A program made the translations under genes and the position numbers. Shown in pieces: positions 11,785 through 19,831 of a stretch of DNA of 64,000 nt. The stretch covers positions 12,197,001-12,261,000 of the forward strand of contig NZ_JACHMI010000001.1 of assembly GCF_014207985.1 (NCBI RefSeq), read 5' to 3'. Origin of the DNA: Nonomuraea rubra. Lineage in GTDB: Bacteria > Actinomycetota > Actinomycetes > Streptosporangiales > Streptosporangiaceae. Numbering within the stretch: the first letter of the stretch is position 1; every line of letters starts with the position of its first letter. Below the pieces are notes generated by a model, which ran no database searches, was not told where the DNA came from, and saw only the letters and a list, made by a program, of their open reading frames with translations.

Positions 11785-13017
11785 TCAGTGGCGGGCGCGT
11801 TCCAAAGCGTCCCAGAAGCCGCGCCGCAGCGCGTGGCGTACCTCGTCGTGCAGCAGGAAGTCGATCGGCAGTGACGAGCCCTGCAGCAGCCGGGCCTCCA
11901 GGTCCGACGGCATGCGGGGCTTGCGGGCCAGCACCGCCTCCAGCCACAGCGCGGGCGCGTCGCGGGCCACCGACTCGCCGAAGTCGTGCCCCTCGCGGTG
12001 CGCGGCCTTGACGGCGTCGGCCAGCGTGGTGGCCCCCGCCGTGGCGGCGGCGGGCGGAGTGACGGGCGCGGGCTGCGGGCCGGTGTACGGGCCCAGCTGC
12101 GACGGCTGGTACGTGCCGCTCGACGGCGCGGAGAACTGGCCGGTGGTCGGGCTGGACTGCTGGGGCTGCGCCTGGATCGGCCCGGTGACGGGAGCGGAGG
12201 GCGGCGGCGACGACGGCTGCTCGGCCTGGTAGCCGGTGTACGACGGCAGCGACGGCGGCGTGGACGACTGCCCGCGCGACAGGCCGGAGGACTGGCCGTT
12301 GCCGGAGGACGAGGGCGCGGCGTGGCTGCCGCCGCTGGAGCTCTGCGGCAGCGAGGTGGGCAGCGAGCTCGGCATCGAGGCCGGCGGCAGGGACTGCGGC
12401 TGCGCCGGCGGCAGCGAGGGCGTGGAGTGCCCGTTGCTGATCGGCTGGTGGTGGCCGTTGGAGGACTCGGAGACGCCGCTGAGCAGGCTGACGTACGGCC
12501 GCAGGTGGGCCGCTCCCAGCTCCACCAGGTCGTCGCACTCCTGGCGCAGCGACCGCGAGACGGCCCAGCCGCCGTCGGCCGCGATGTGGATGACGCTCAC
12601 CCTGATGCCGAGGTCCTGCGCGTCGCACACGACCTGGGCCAGGTCCTCGTCGCCGCTGACCACGACGGCGTCGCAGATGGCGTTGTTGCGGGCGAGCGTC
12701 ATCAGGTCGCGGTGGACCTGGGCGTCGACGCCCTCGCGCCTGCCCGGCCGGATGCGGGACAGCCTGAGCTTGAGCCCGGGGATGTCGGCCAGCGCGTCGT
12801 GCTCCGGCGTGCGCCGGCCCTCGACCGTCGCCTCGTACCAGTAGCACCGCAGCAGCGGCAGCCCCGTGCGCTCGCGCGACAGGCTGGTCATCAGCTGCAG
12901 CAGCCCGGGATAGTCCCAGGAGACCGCCTCGCGATGACGCGTGCCGTGCACGGCCATGGCTCCATCAGCCAGCAGATAGCCAGCGTCCACGAACAGCGCG
13001 CAGCGATCCACTGACAC
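11785..13017 (-). CDS. NYN-domain (PIN-like) nuclease with low-complexity linker
   Basis: The GTG at 13015-13017 has an AGGAAAGGGG ribosome site and gives 410 residues. Residues 5-165 form an NYN/LabA-type PIN-like domain with acidic residues where the nuclease active site lies: Asp11 in CALFVDAGYL, Asp98 in GVDAQVHRDL, and Asp123 and Asp125 in VVSGDEDLAQVV. Such proteins are metal-dependent RNases. From about 190 to 330 is a Ser/Pro/Gln-rich disordered linker. A compact helical C-terminal domain (about 335-410, FGESVARDAPALWLEAVLARKPRMP) is conserved-looking but not one I can name. The gene lies 180 bases downstream of the sigma-factor fusion gene in the same direction, so weak co-transcription is possible. 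Confidence 0.82.
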   Translation of the reverse strand: MSVDRCALFVDAGYLLADGAMAVHGTRHREAVSWDYPGLLQLMTSLSRERTGLPLLRCYWYEATVEGRRTPEHDALADIPGLKLRLSRIRPGRREGVDAQVHRDLMTLARNNAICDAVVVSGDEDLAQVVCDAQDLGIRVSVIHIAADGGWAVSRSLRQECDDLVELGAAHLRPYVSLLSGVSESSNGHHQPISNGHSTPSLPPAQPQSLPPASMPSSLPTSLPQSSSGGSHAAPSSSGNGQSSGLSRGQSSTPPSLPSYTGYQAEQPSSPPPSAPVTGPIQAQPQQSSPTTGQFSAPSSGTYQPSQLGPYTGPQPAPVTPPAAATAGATTLADAVKAAHREGHDFGESVARDAPALWLEAVLARKPRMPSDLEARLLQGSSLPIDFLLHDEVRHALRRGFWDALERARH

Positions 13018-13197
13018 CGCCCCTTTCCTGGTGGTCCGACCTTGCTGGCTCTGCACCGTCAGAGACCGGACTCGGCGGCCCTCTCTCAGGGTAATGAAAG
13101 CAGGTGATCGCGCGAGGGTTAATCCCGACGATTCGGCTCCGGCTCGCCGTAGCGCCTGACGTCTTAGCCGGACCGTACCAGTTTGTCCCATTCACGG

Positions 13198-15543
13198 TCA
13201 CGATCGCGCCCGCACGCTCAGCGCGGCCACTCCGAACAGGACCACGTCCTTGTCCGTGACGATCGTCAGCCCGGGATCCACCCCGAGCTCAGCGCCGACC
13301 GTATCGACGTCCGTGCCGAACGTCATCCCCGCCACGCCGTTCGACGACCCGTCGAAGACGTTGGCCGGATCGCGGTCGCCGCCGCCCGGGGCGAGGGCGC
13401 CGGAGCCGAGCGAGACCTTGTCGCCCTTGAGATCGGCGTCGCCCTCCCAGGTGACCAGCTCGACCCGGGCGGGCGAGGCCGCCGGGCTCAGCCCGCCCAG
13501 CGGCATCCGCACCCGCCGCATCGGGCCGCCGACCACGGTGGCCGTGTCGAGCACCACGGCCTGGCTGTACGGCTCCGCCGGATCGGTGACGATCAGCACC
13601 AGGCTCCATCCGGCGTGCCGCGAGACGCCCGCCTTCATCGGGATGTCGGCCGCCCACCAGGTGCCGTTCCTGCGTACGTCGCCGACCAGCCGGCTCACGT
13701 CGGCGAACGCCTGGTAGACGGGGCCCAGCGGCAGCTCGCGCATCGTCACCTCGCCCGGCTGGACCGTGAGGTACTTGCGCCGCCCCGGCGGCCTGAGCTT
13801 GATCGGCCCGGCCTCGTCGTCGGCCGCCGACCAGTACAGGCCCGCCCAGACGACCTGGCTGCCCTTCGGCAGGGACAGCTCCGCCCCGCTGGACGAGGTG
13901 GTGTCGGGCCGCTCGTCCTGGTCGAGCGCGGTCATCGGCCACAGGTCGTTGTCACGCTGCGTGCCCTGCCTGCGCCTGGCCTCCGAGCAGCCCGCGCGCT
14001 CGGCCGGGCAGCTCAGCAGCGTGTTGCCGACCGCCCTGACCGCCACCTTCCCGTCGGTGGCGAACCTGGCGGGCGCGCCGGAGGTCCGTACGCCCTCCTC
14101 GGCCCTGGCCTGGAGCCGCAGCGAGCCGGCGGCGATGCGGACGGCGGGCCCCGCGCCCTGCGGCGCCTCGTCGGCCACCAGCACCCGCAGGAACACCGCC
14201 GTGCCCTGCCCCGCCTGCAGCGGCTCCCTGGCGCACCGGGCGCCGCCGCTGACCGGGCGGCAGGCCCAGCCGTCGACCGTGCCGACGGGGGCGAGCAGCG
14301 CTGCGCTGTGGCCGCGCCGCGCCGGGGGGACAAGGGTGACGCCGTCGGGCAGGTCCACCTGGGCCGCCAGCTCCTCGGTGGCGCTCTCGCCATAGTTGCG
14401 CAGGCGGATGCCGACGATGCCCGGCTGGGCGCGGACGAGGGAGCCGAGCGCGTCGATCGTGGCCCGCAGCCGCGCCTTGCCCGGCTTGTCCTTCTTGGCC
14501 GGAGGCGGCACCTGCGCGGGCCGCTGGGTCGGCAGCGGCACCGGCACGGGCACCGGGACCGGCGCGACCGACGCGGGCGGCTGCGCGACCGGCGTGATCG
14601 CGGGTGGCCGCACGACCGGCTTCTCGTCGGAGACCAGCAGCAGCGAGGCCAGCACGGCCGCCGTCACCGCCACCGTGCCGCCGGCCACCGCCACCTGCTG
14701 CTGCCTCGGCACCCGCCGCAGCCGGCGCAGCAGCCGCAGCGCGCCGCCCGCGCCCACGGCTCCCGGCCTGGCCAGCGCCGCGGCGTACCCGCCGAAGAGC
14801 GGGCCCGCGATCAGCGGCCCGACCATGACGCGCAGCCCGCGGTTGACGTCGGTCAGCTCCAGCAGCACCCCGTGGCACTCCTCGCACGCGCTGACGTGCT
14901 CGTCCACCGCCTTGGAGTCGCGCCTGGCCAGCCCGCCCCGCACGTACGCGCCCAGCTTGCCCAGCACGGGCCGGCAGTCGTGCTGCGGCGGCGAGCCCAG
15001 GTGCATCTGCAGGTACGCCTGCCGCAGCCCTTCCCTGGCCCGGTACGCCAGCGCGGCCACGCCATTGGCCGACAGGCCGAGCAGCGGCGCCACGTCGGCC
15101 GGCCTGGCCCGCTCGACCTCGGTGTGCCACAGCACGGCCCGCCAGCGCTCGGGCAGCGACAGGTACGCCCTGGCGATCAGCGACTTCTCCAGCCCGACCA
15201 GCGCGGGGTCGACGAAGGGCACGCCCGGGTCGTACAGCTCGATCTCGCCCGTGGTCACCTGGCGGCTCTCGACCCTGGAACGGTCGTAGACCGTGCGCCG
15301 CACCACCGTGAGCAGGTAGGTGCGGAAGCCGGAGTCGGGCCCGCCGCCCCTGCCCACCAGGTCGAGGATCTTCGTGAACGACTCCGCCACGACGTCCTCG
15401 ACCTCGGCGCCCCTGACGAGCTGCCGGGCGAGCGCGCGCGCCGCCGCGACGTGGCGCTCGTAGAGCTCCCCGTACGCGGCGGCGTTGCCCTCTCGGACCG
15501 CTTGAAGCAGATCTGCATCGCTTTGCGGCGATTCGACACCCAT
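13198..15543 (-). CDS. ECF sigma factor fused to zinc-finger anti-sigma, TM segment and large ectodomain
   Basis: The ATG at 15541-15543 has a good GTGAGGT ribosome site and gives 781 residues. Sigma region 2 (about 10-75) and region 4 (about 115-180, RPADVAPLLGLSANGVAALAYRA) are typical ECF. An anti-sigma zinc finger follows, with His216, Cys220 and Cys223 in HVSACEEC. One membrane span lies at about 284-305, then a Pro-rich stretch to about 345 and an extracytoplasmic part of about 430 residues. That part has a DUF11-like beta domain (NYGESATEELAAQVDLPDG) and an adhesin-like module (VVWAGLYWSA, GWSLVLIVTD). This matches the actinobacterial ECF groups with C-terminal anti-sigma and membrane extensions. 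The sigma domain would be tethered at the membrane and freed or exposed by an external signal. It diverges from the next gene across 111 bases. Confidence 0.88.
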   Translation of the reverse strand: MGVESPQSDADLLQAVREGNAAAYGELYERHVAAARALARQLVRGAEVEDVVAESFTKILDLVGRGGGPDSGFRTYLLTVVRRTVYDRSRVESRQVTTGEIELYDPGVPFVDPALVGLEKSLIARAYLSLPERWRAVLWHTEVERARPADVAPLLGLSANGVAALAYRAREGLRQAYLQMHLGSPPQHDCRPVLGKLGAYVRGGLARRDSKAVDEHVSACEECHGVLLELTDVNRGLRVMVGPLIAGPLFGGYAAALARPGAVGAGGALRLLRRLRRVPRQQQVAVAGGTVAVTAAVLASLLLVSDEKPVVRPPAITPVAQPPASVAPVPVPVPVPLPTQRPAQVPPPAKKDKPGKARLRATIDALGSLVRAQPGIVGIRLRNYGESATEELAAQVDLPDGVTLVPPARRGHSAALLAPVGTVDGWACRPVSGGARCAREPLQAGQGTAVFLRVLVADEAPQGAGPAVRIAAGSLRLQARAEEGVRTSGAPARFATDGKVAVRAVGNTLLSCPAERAGCSEARRRQGTQRDNDLWPMTALDQDERPDTTSSSGAELSLPKGSQVVWAGLYWSAADDEAGPIKLRPPGRRKYLTVQPGEVTMRELPLGPVYQAFADVSRLVGDVRRNGTWWAADIPMKAGVSRHAGWSLVLIVTDPAEPYSQAVVLDTATVVGGPMRRVRMPLGGLSPAASPARVELVTWEGDADLKGDKVSLGSGALAPGGGDRDPANVFDGSSNGVAGMTFGTDVDTVGAELGVDPGLTIVTDKDVVLFGVAALSVRARS

Positions 15544-15654
15544 AGTGACCTCACGATTACACGGGGTTGCCCCGCGCAATCATTCCGCATTCCCCGTCAT
15601 GACTAAACCGCGCACGCGTCTTTACTCCCGGGGAGATCCGACGGAGGGGGACGG

Positions 15655-16344
15655 ATGGAGGCGGACGTGCTGTCGCGCTGGCGTCACAGGAGCATGGCGG
15701 CGGGCTGGTCGCTGGCGGAGGACTGGTGGACGCCCGAGGTGGAGGTCGTGCTCAAGGCGGTGCGCGGCACCTGCGACCTGCCGCAGGCGTGCTGGGCGCT
15801 GGGCGCGGCCCGGGCCGGTGCCGGCGTCGGCGTCGCCGAGGGCATGAACGACCTCGCCGCCCTGTTCGCCGTCACCGGCGCGGGCGGGCCGCCGTTCGCC
15901 GCGCTGCGCTCGTTCGCGACCGGCTGGGCCGAGCACGGCTTCGCGCCGCTCGGGGAGCTGCACTGCGAGGACCCGCTGACGGGGCTGGTCACGGCGGCGT
16001 ACCTGCGTACCAGGCTGGCGCAGCTCTACCGCGGCACGGCCAGGGGGACGTGCCTGGTGGCCGCCGAGCCGCCGGATCCCCCCGAGGACCTGGCAGAACG
16101 CCTCGCCGCCGCTCTCAACCTGGCCACCGCGCTGCGGCGGGCCTTCCCAGGGGACGAGACGCTGGCGCTGCTGGGGCCCGTGCGGGTGGGGGCCGTGACG
16201 CGGATGGACGGCGAGCTGAGCGGGAAGGTCGCGCGGCTGCGCGACTCCGAGATCCTGTACGGGCACAGACCCCGGGTGCGGGTACGGCCGTTGCCGAAGG
16301 CGTACGGGCAGGCGCTGGCGCTGATCAGGAGCATGGGCTCGTGA
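15655..16344 (+). CDS. Unknown protein, possibly a degenerate GGDEF-like domain
   Basis: The 229-aa protein is divergent from the sigma fusion gene and is a plausible target or partner. The start is preceded by GGAGGGGG. I do not recognise a family with certainty. The centre reads GELHCEDPLTGLVTAAYLR, and DPLTGL followed by a helix is how diguanylate cyclase (GGDEF) domains begin. There is no GGDEF/GGEEF signature later and the rest is short, so at best it is a degenerate relative. There is no signal peptide or membrane span. The tail (HRPRVRVRPLPKAYGQALALIRSMGS) is basic. The gene ends 43 bases before pyrE and may be transcribed into it. Confidence 0.65.
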   Translation: MEADVLSRWRHRSMAAGWSLAEDWWTPEVEVVLKAVRGTCDLPQACWALGAARAGAGVGVAEGMNDLAALFAVTGAGGPPFAALRSFATGWAEHGFAPLGELHCEDPLTGLVTAAYLRTRLAQLYRGTARGTCLVAAEPPDPPEDLAERLAAALNLATALRRAFPGDETLALLGPVRVGAVTRMDGELSGKVARLRDSEILYGHRPRVRVRPLPKAYGQALALIRSMGS

Positions 16345-16387
16345 CGGGGACCGGGGCCGCGACGGCGGCGGCCCTAAGCTTGGACGC

Positions 16388-16921
16388 ATGACTGATCGCG
16401 ACAACCTGCTGGCCGAGATCAAGAACAAGGCCATCGTCCACGGCAAGGTCACGCTCTCGTCGGGCAAGGAGGCGGACTTCTACCTCGACCTGCGCCGGAT
16501 CACGCTCGACGGCGTCGCCGCGCCCCTCGTCGGCAGCGTGATGCTCGACCTCACGGCCGATCTCGACTACGAGGCGGTGGGCGGGCTCACGATGGGCGCC
16601 GACCCGGTCGCGGTCGCGATGTTGCACGCGGCGGCGGCCCGGGGGCGGGAGCTGGACGCGTTCGTGGTGCGGAAGGCGCAGAAGGCCCATGGGATGCAGC
16701 GGCGCATCGAAGGGCCCGAGGTGAAGGGGCGCCGGGTGCTCGCCGTGGAGGACACCTCCACCACCGGCGGCTCGCCGCTGACCGCCGTGGAGGCGTTGCG
16801 GGAGGCCGGGGCCGAGGTGGTGGCCGTGGCGACGATCGTCGACCGGGGTGCTCGGGAGCGGGTCGAGGGCGAGGGGCTGGAGTACCGGACGGCCTACACC
16901 CTGGAGGACCTTGGCCTCTGA
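16388..16921 (+). CDS. pyrE: Orotate phosphoribosyltransferase
   Basis: PyrE converts orotate and PRPP to orotidine monophosphate in pyrimidine synthesis. The 177-aa length is normal. The PRPP-binding signature VLAVEDTSTTGGS lies at about residues 118-130. The catalytic loop lysines are in FVVRKAQKAHG, and the N-terminal SGKEADFYLDLRR is characteristic of the family. It stands alone, away from the other pyr genes. Confidence 0.95.
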   Translation: MTDRDNLLAEIKNKAIVHGKVTLSSGKEADFYLDLRRITLDGVAAPLVGSVMLDLTADLDYEAVGGLTMGADPVAVAMLHAAAARGRELDAFVVRKAQKAHGMQRRIEGPEVKGRRVLAVEDTSTTGGSPLTAVEALREAGAEVVAVATIVDRGARERVEGEGLEYRTAYTLEDLGL

Positions 16922-16928
16922 CCCGTGG

Positions 16929-17363
16929 TCACCTGCCGCGGACGGTGAAGGCCTCGCGGGCGCCGGCCGCGCCCTGGGCGCGGGGGACGCCGTTCTCCGT
17001 GACGCGGACCGTGCCCGCGTCGCTGAGGACGACGTCGAGCTCGGGCTCGAAGTAGCGGACCTCCTCGCCCCGGCTCATCTCCCGGTGCTGCAGCACGTCA
17101 CCCCCCGGCACGCGGACCGTGACGAGGGGGCAGGTCTCGGCGACGCACTCGATGCGCACGGTGGGGACCTGCGCGGAGGAAGCCGGGCCGGTGGCCGTGC
17201 CGGTGGCGGGCGCGGTCGCGGACTCGCGGTCGGGAGGCGGCGCGTCCAAGAGGTCGAGGAGCGCGCGACCGCCGATGACCAGGAGCGTCACCACGGCTCC
17301 CACCGCCAGGACGGCGAGCGCTAATCGGGCGAGGCCCATCGGATCTGACCTGTGGCGTCCCAC
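16929..17363 (-). CDS. Membrane-anchored protein with small extracytoplasmic domain
   Basis: The 144-aa protein has an N-terminal anchor (about residues 10-36, LARLALAVLAVGAVVTLLVIGG), an Ala/Thr/Pro linker and a C-terminal beta-rich domain. The ordering VRIECVAETCPLVTVRVPGG, then GEEVRYFEPELDVVLSDAGTVRVTENG, recalls the extracytoplasmic domain at the end of RodZ-like proteins (DUF4115). It lacks the RodZ HTH, so this is only a fold guess. Two Cys (in CVAETC) could form a disulphide outside. It is convergent with pyrE, with seven bases between the stops, and lies downstream of dedA. Confidence 0.65.
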   Translation of the reverse strand: MGRHRSDPMGLARLALAVLAVGAVVTLLVIGGRALLDLLDAPPPDRESATAPATGTATGPASSAQVPTVRIECVAETCPLVTVRVPGGDVLQHREMSRGEEVRYFEPELDVVLSDAGTVRVTENGVPRAQGAAGAREAFTVRGR

Positions 17364-17421
17364 AGGGGGCAGCGTACCTTGCGGTGATCCGCCGTCGCCG
17401 TGCGTTCCCGCGGGGCTCCGG

Positions 17422-18135
17422 TCAGAACTCGCCGTCGAAGCTGGGCGGGACGCGGTGGTGCTTGCCGTTGGGGATCGGGAGGGACTTGGCGGCGCGGCGG
17501 TGCTTGACGGCCTCGACGAAGATCGGGATCAGCGAGATGACCACGATCAGGAAGACGCCGGGAAGGATGTAGCGGTCGATCTGCTTGGGGTCGACCTGGC
17601 CGCCGAGGAAGTGGCCGAGCAGGATGAGCCCTTCGACCCAGACGATGCCGCCGACGACGTTCCACAGGAAGAAGCGCTTGGAGGTCATCTCCAGCACGCC
17701 CGCGACGGGATTCATGAACGTGCGCACGATTGGCACGAACCTGGCCAGAATCACCGCCTTGGCGGGACCGAACTTCTCGAAGAACACCTCGGCCCGCAGC
17801 ACGTGCTCCCGCTTGAACAACCGCGATTCCGGTTTGTCGAAGAGTTTGCGGCCGAATCGCGCTCCGAGGAAATGTCCGAGTTGCGCGCCGGCGATCGCGC
17901 ACAAGGGGGTGCCGATCAGCAGGACGGGGAAGGAGAGGGGCTCGATGCCCATTCCCTTGGCGACCGAGGCCGAGCTGAAAATCCCCGCCGCCACCAGCAG
18001 CGAGTCGCCGGGCAGGAAGAACCCGAGCAGCAGACCCGTCTCGGCGAAGATGATCGCGAGCACGCCGATGGTGGCGAACGCGCCCAAAATCGTCAGCCAC
18101 CAGGTGGGGTCGAGGAGATTCAGAAGCCAGTCCAC
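17422..18135 (-). CDS. DedA family membrane protein
   Basis: This is a polytopic membrane protein of the DedA/SNARE-associated family, which is linked to lipid carrier flipping and membrane homeostasis. Diagnostic stretches are FAETGLLLGFFLPGDSLL near the N-terminus, and FGPAKAVILARFVPIVRTFMNPVAGV with the conserved Arg and Pro of the re-entrant loop. I chose the GTG at 18133-18135 (VDWLLNLLDPTWW) because it has GGTAGG upstream and matches the usual start. An ATG at 18171 would add 12 residues. The cytoplasmic tail is basic (VKHRRAAKSLPIPNGKHHR). It diverges from fba. Confidence 0.9.
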   Translation of the reverse strand: MDWLLNLLDPTWWLTILGAFATIGVLAIIFAETGLLLGFFLPGDSLLVAAGIFSSASVAKGMGIEPLSFPVLLIGTPLCAIAGAQLGHFLGARFGRKLFDKPESRLFKREHVLRAEVFFEKFGPAKAVILARFVPIVRTFMNPVAGVLEMTSKRFFLWNVVGGIVWVEGLILLGHFLGGQVDPKQIDRYILPGVFLIVVISLIPIFVEAVKHRRAAKSLPIPNGKHHRVPPSFDGEF

Positions 18136-18193
18136 GACGAGGAGCCTACCTGTACCCGGCGTGAGGGACATGACCAACAAGGACGCGTTGTCT

Positions 18194-18209
18194 CTACCCG
18201 AGCGGGTAG
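18194..18209. promoter_or_regulatory. Perfect palindrome between dedA and fba
   Basis: CTACCCG-AG-CGGGTAG is a perfect 7+2+7 inverted repeat, 56 bases upstream of the fba ATG and close to the dedA start on the other side. It lies just upstream of a possible -10 (AATACT, 18218-18223). An operator for a dimeric regulator is the simplest reading, but no regulator can be named. Confidence 0.4.
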
Positions 18210-18264
18210 GGAGCCGGAATACTGGGCCCTGGCGCGCAGCCGCAACTTCTCAGGGAGATGAATC

Positions 18265-19287
18265 ATGCCTATTGCGACTCCGGAGATCTACGCTGAGATG
18301 CTCGACCGGGCCAAGGCCGGTGGATTCGCGTATCCGGCGATCAACGTGACGTCCTCGCAGACGCTGAACGCCGCCCTGCGCGGCTTCGCGGAGGCGGAGA
18401 GCGACGGCATCGTGCAGGTCTCGACGGGTGGCGCGGAGTTCCTGTCAGGGACGACGGTCAAGGACATGGTCACGGGCGCGACGGCGCTGGCGGAGTACGC
18501 GAGGGTGGTGGCCGCCAAGTATCCCGTCACGGTGGCGCTGCACACCGACCACTGCCCGAAGGACAAGCTCGACGGCTTCATGCGGCCGTTGATCGACATC
18601 TCCCTGGAACGGGTGTCGAGGGGCCTCGACCCGCTCTTCCAGTCGCACATGTGGGACGGCTCGGCCGTCCTGCTGGACGAGAACCTGGAGATCGCCAAGG
18701 AGCTCCTGGACAAGTGCGCCAGGGCGCGGATCATCATGGAGATGGAGATCGGCGTCGTCGGCGGCGAGGAGGACGGCGTCGTCGGCGAGATCAACGAGAA
18801 GCTCTACACGACGGCCGAGGACGCGCTGGCCACGGCCGAGGCCGTGGGCATCGGCGACAGGGGCCGCTACATGCTGGCCGCCACGTTCGGCAACGTGCAC
18901 GGCGTCTACAAGCCGGGTCACGTCAAGCTGCGGCCGAGCGTGCTGAAGGAGATCCAGGACGCGGTGGGCGCCAAGTACGGCAAGGAGAAGCCGTTCGACC
19001 TGGTCTTCCACGGCGGCTCCGGCTCGCTGCTGGAGGAGATCCACGAGGCCATCTCGTACGGCGTCGTCAAGATGAACGTCGACACCGACACGCAGTACGC
19101 CTTCACCCGCCCGATCGCGGAGCACATGTTCAAGAACTATGACGGCGTGCTCAAGGTCGACGGCGACGTCGGCAACAAGAAGACCTACGACCCCCGCTCG
19201 TACGGCAAGGCCGCCGAGGCCGGGATGGCCGCCCGCGTGGTGGAGGCGTGCCAGAGCCTGAAGAGCGCTGGGACGAAGATCTCCTAG
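18265..19287 (+). CDS. fba: Class II fructose-bisphosphate aldolase
   Basis: This zinc-dependent enzyme interconverts fructose 1,6-bisphosphate and dihydroxyacetone phosphate plus glyceraldehyde 3-phosphate. It is 340 aa long. Metal and substrate motifs are present: VALHTDHCPKDKL (zinc His and catalytic Asp), MEMEIGVVGGEEDG, and FGNVHGVYKPGHVKL followed by DLVFHGGSGS. The start is set by CAGGGAGATGAATC upstream. DUF3151 and purA follow in the same direction. Confidence 0.96.
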   Translation: MPIATPEIYAEMLDRAKAGGFAYPAINVTSSQTLNAALRGFAEAESDGIVQVSTGGAEFLSGTTVKDMVTGATALAEYARVVAAKYPVTVALHTDHCPKDKLDGFMRPLIDISLERVSRGLDPLFQSHMWDGSAVLLDENLEIAKELLDKCARARIIMEMEIGVVGGEEDGVVGEINEKLYTTAEDALATAEAVGIGDRGRYMLAATFGNVHGVYKPGHVKLRPSVLKEIQDAVGAKYGKEKPFDLVFHGGSGSLLEEIHEAISYGVVKMNVDTDTQYAFTRPIAEHMFKNYDGVLKVDGDVGNKKTYDPRSYGKAAEAGMAARVVEACQSLKSAGTKIS

Positions 19288-19321
19288 CCAGTTCAGCGGC
19301 CCGGCGGGTATGACTTGTCCT

Positions 19322-19732
19322 ATGGATAACCTTCTCGCCGGGCCGCCCCCGACTCACCTGCCGGACCTGCCCGAGGCCAGGGAGGCGCTGGAGTCGGGTG
19401 TCAAGGCCTCCGACGTGGCCGCCCGTTTCCCCGCCCACCCGGCGGCCTGGGCCGCTCTCGCGGAGGAGTACTTCGCCCAGGGGCACGCCGTGACCTCCTA
19501 TGCCTTCGCCCGCACCGGTTACCACCGCGGGCTCGACGCGCTCCGCCGCAACGGCTGGAAGGGGCACGGCCCCATCCCGTGGGAGCACGAGCCGAACCGG
19601 GGGTTCCTGCGCTGCCTGTACGCCCTGTCCAGGGCGGCGCAGGCGATCGGCGAGAAGGACGAGGCCGAGCGGTGCCTGCAGTTCCTCAAGGACAGCACCG
19701 AGAGCGGGTACGACGCGCTGACCAAGGGCTAG
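19322..19732 (+). CDS. DUF3151 family protein
   Basis: The 136-aa cytoplasmic protein starts at MDNLLAGPPPTHLPD; an in-frame ATG at 19310 is less typical. The family is confined largely to actinobacteria and is commonly found beside fba and purA, as here. Conserved-looking stretches are HPAAWAALAEEYF, YAFARTGYHRGLDALRRNGWKG and PNRGFLRCLYALSRAA. The helical, TPR-like pattern suggests protein binding. The function is not known to me. Confidence 0.85.
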   Translation: MDNLLAGPPPTHLPDLPEAREALESGVKASDVAARFPAHPAAWAALAEEYFAQGHAVTSYAFARTGYHRGLDALRRNGWKGHGPIPWEHEPNRGFLRCLYALSRAAQAIGEKDEAERCLQFLKDSTESGYDALTKG

Positions 19733-19735
19733 CCC

Positions 19736-19765
19736 TTGGGACGAATAGGCACGTTCGGGTAGTCT
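19736..19765 (+). promoter_or_regulatory. Candidate purA promoter
   Basis: TTGGGA (19736-19741), an 18-base gap and TAGTCT (19760-19765). Initiation would be near 19772, upstream of the hairpin at 19777-19806, so that hairpin would lie in the purA leader. Confidence 0.4.
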
Positions 19766-19776
19766 CTCTACGCAAG

Positions 19777-19806
19777 AGCCCCTGTCGCGCTTGCGCCAGG
19801 GGTTTT
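19777..19806 (+). terminator. Intrinsic terminator or attenuator before purA
   Basis: CCCCTG (19779-19784) pairs with CAGGGG (19797-19802), strengthened by GCGC/GCGC inside, and TTTTCGTTTT follows. It can end the fba-DUF3151 transcript. If the promoter just upstream is real, it sits in the purA leader and could attenuate purA. The purA start is only 26 bases further on. Confidence 0.65.
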
Positions 19807-19831
19807 CGTTTTGTGCTCGGGAGACTGAACC

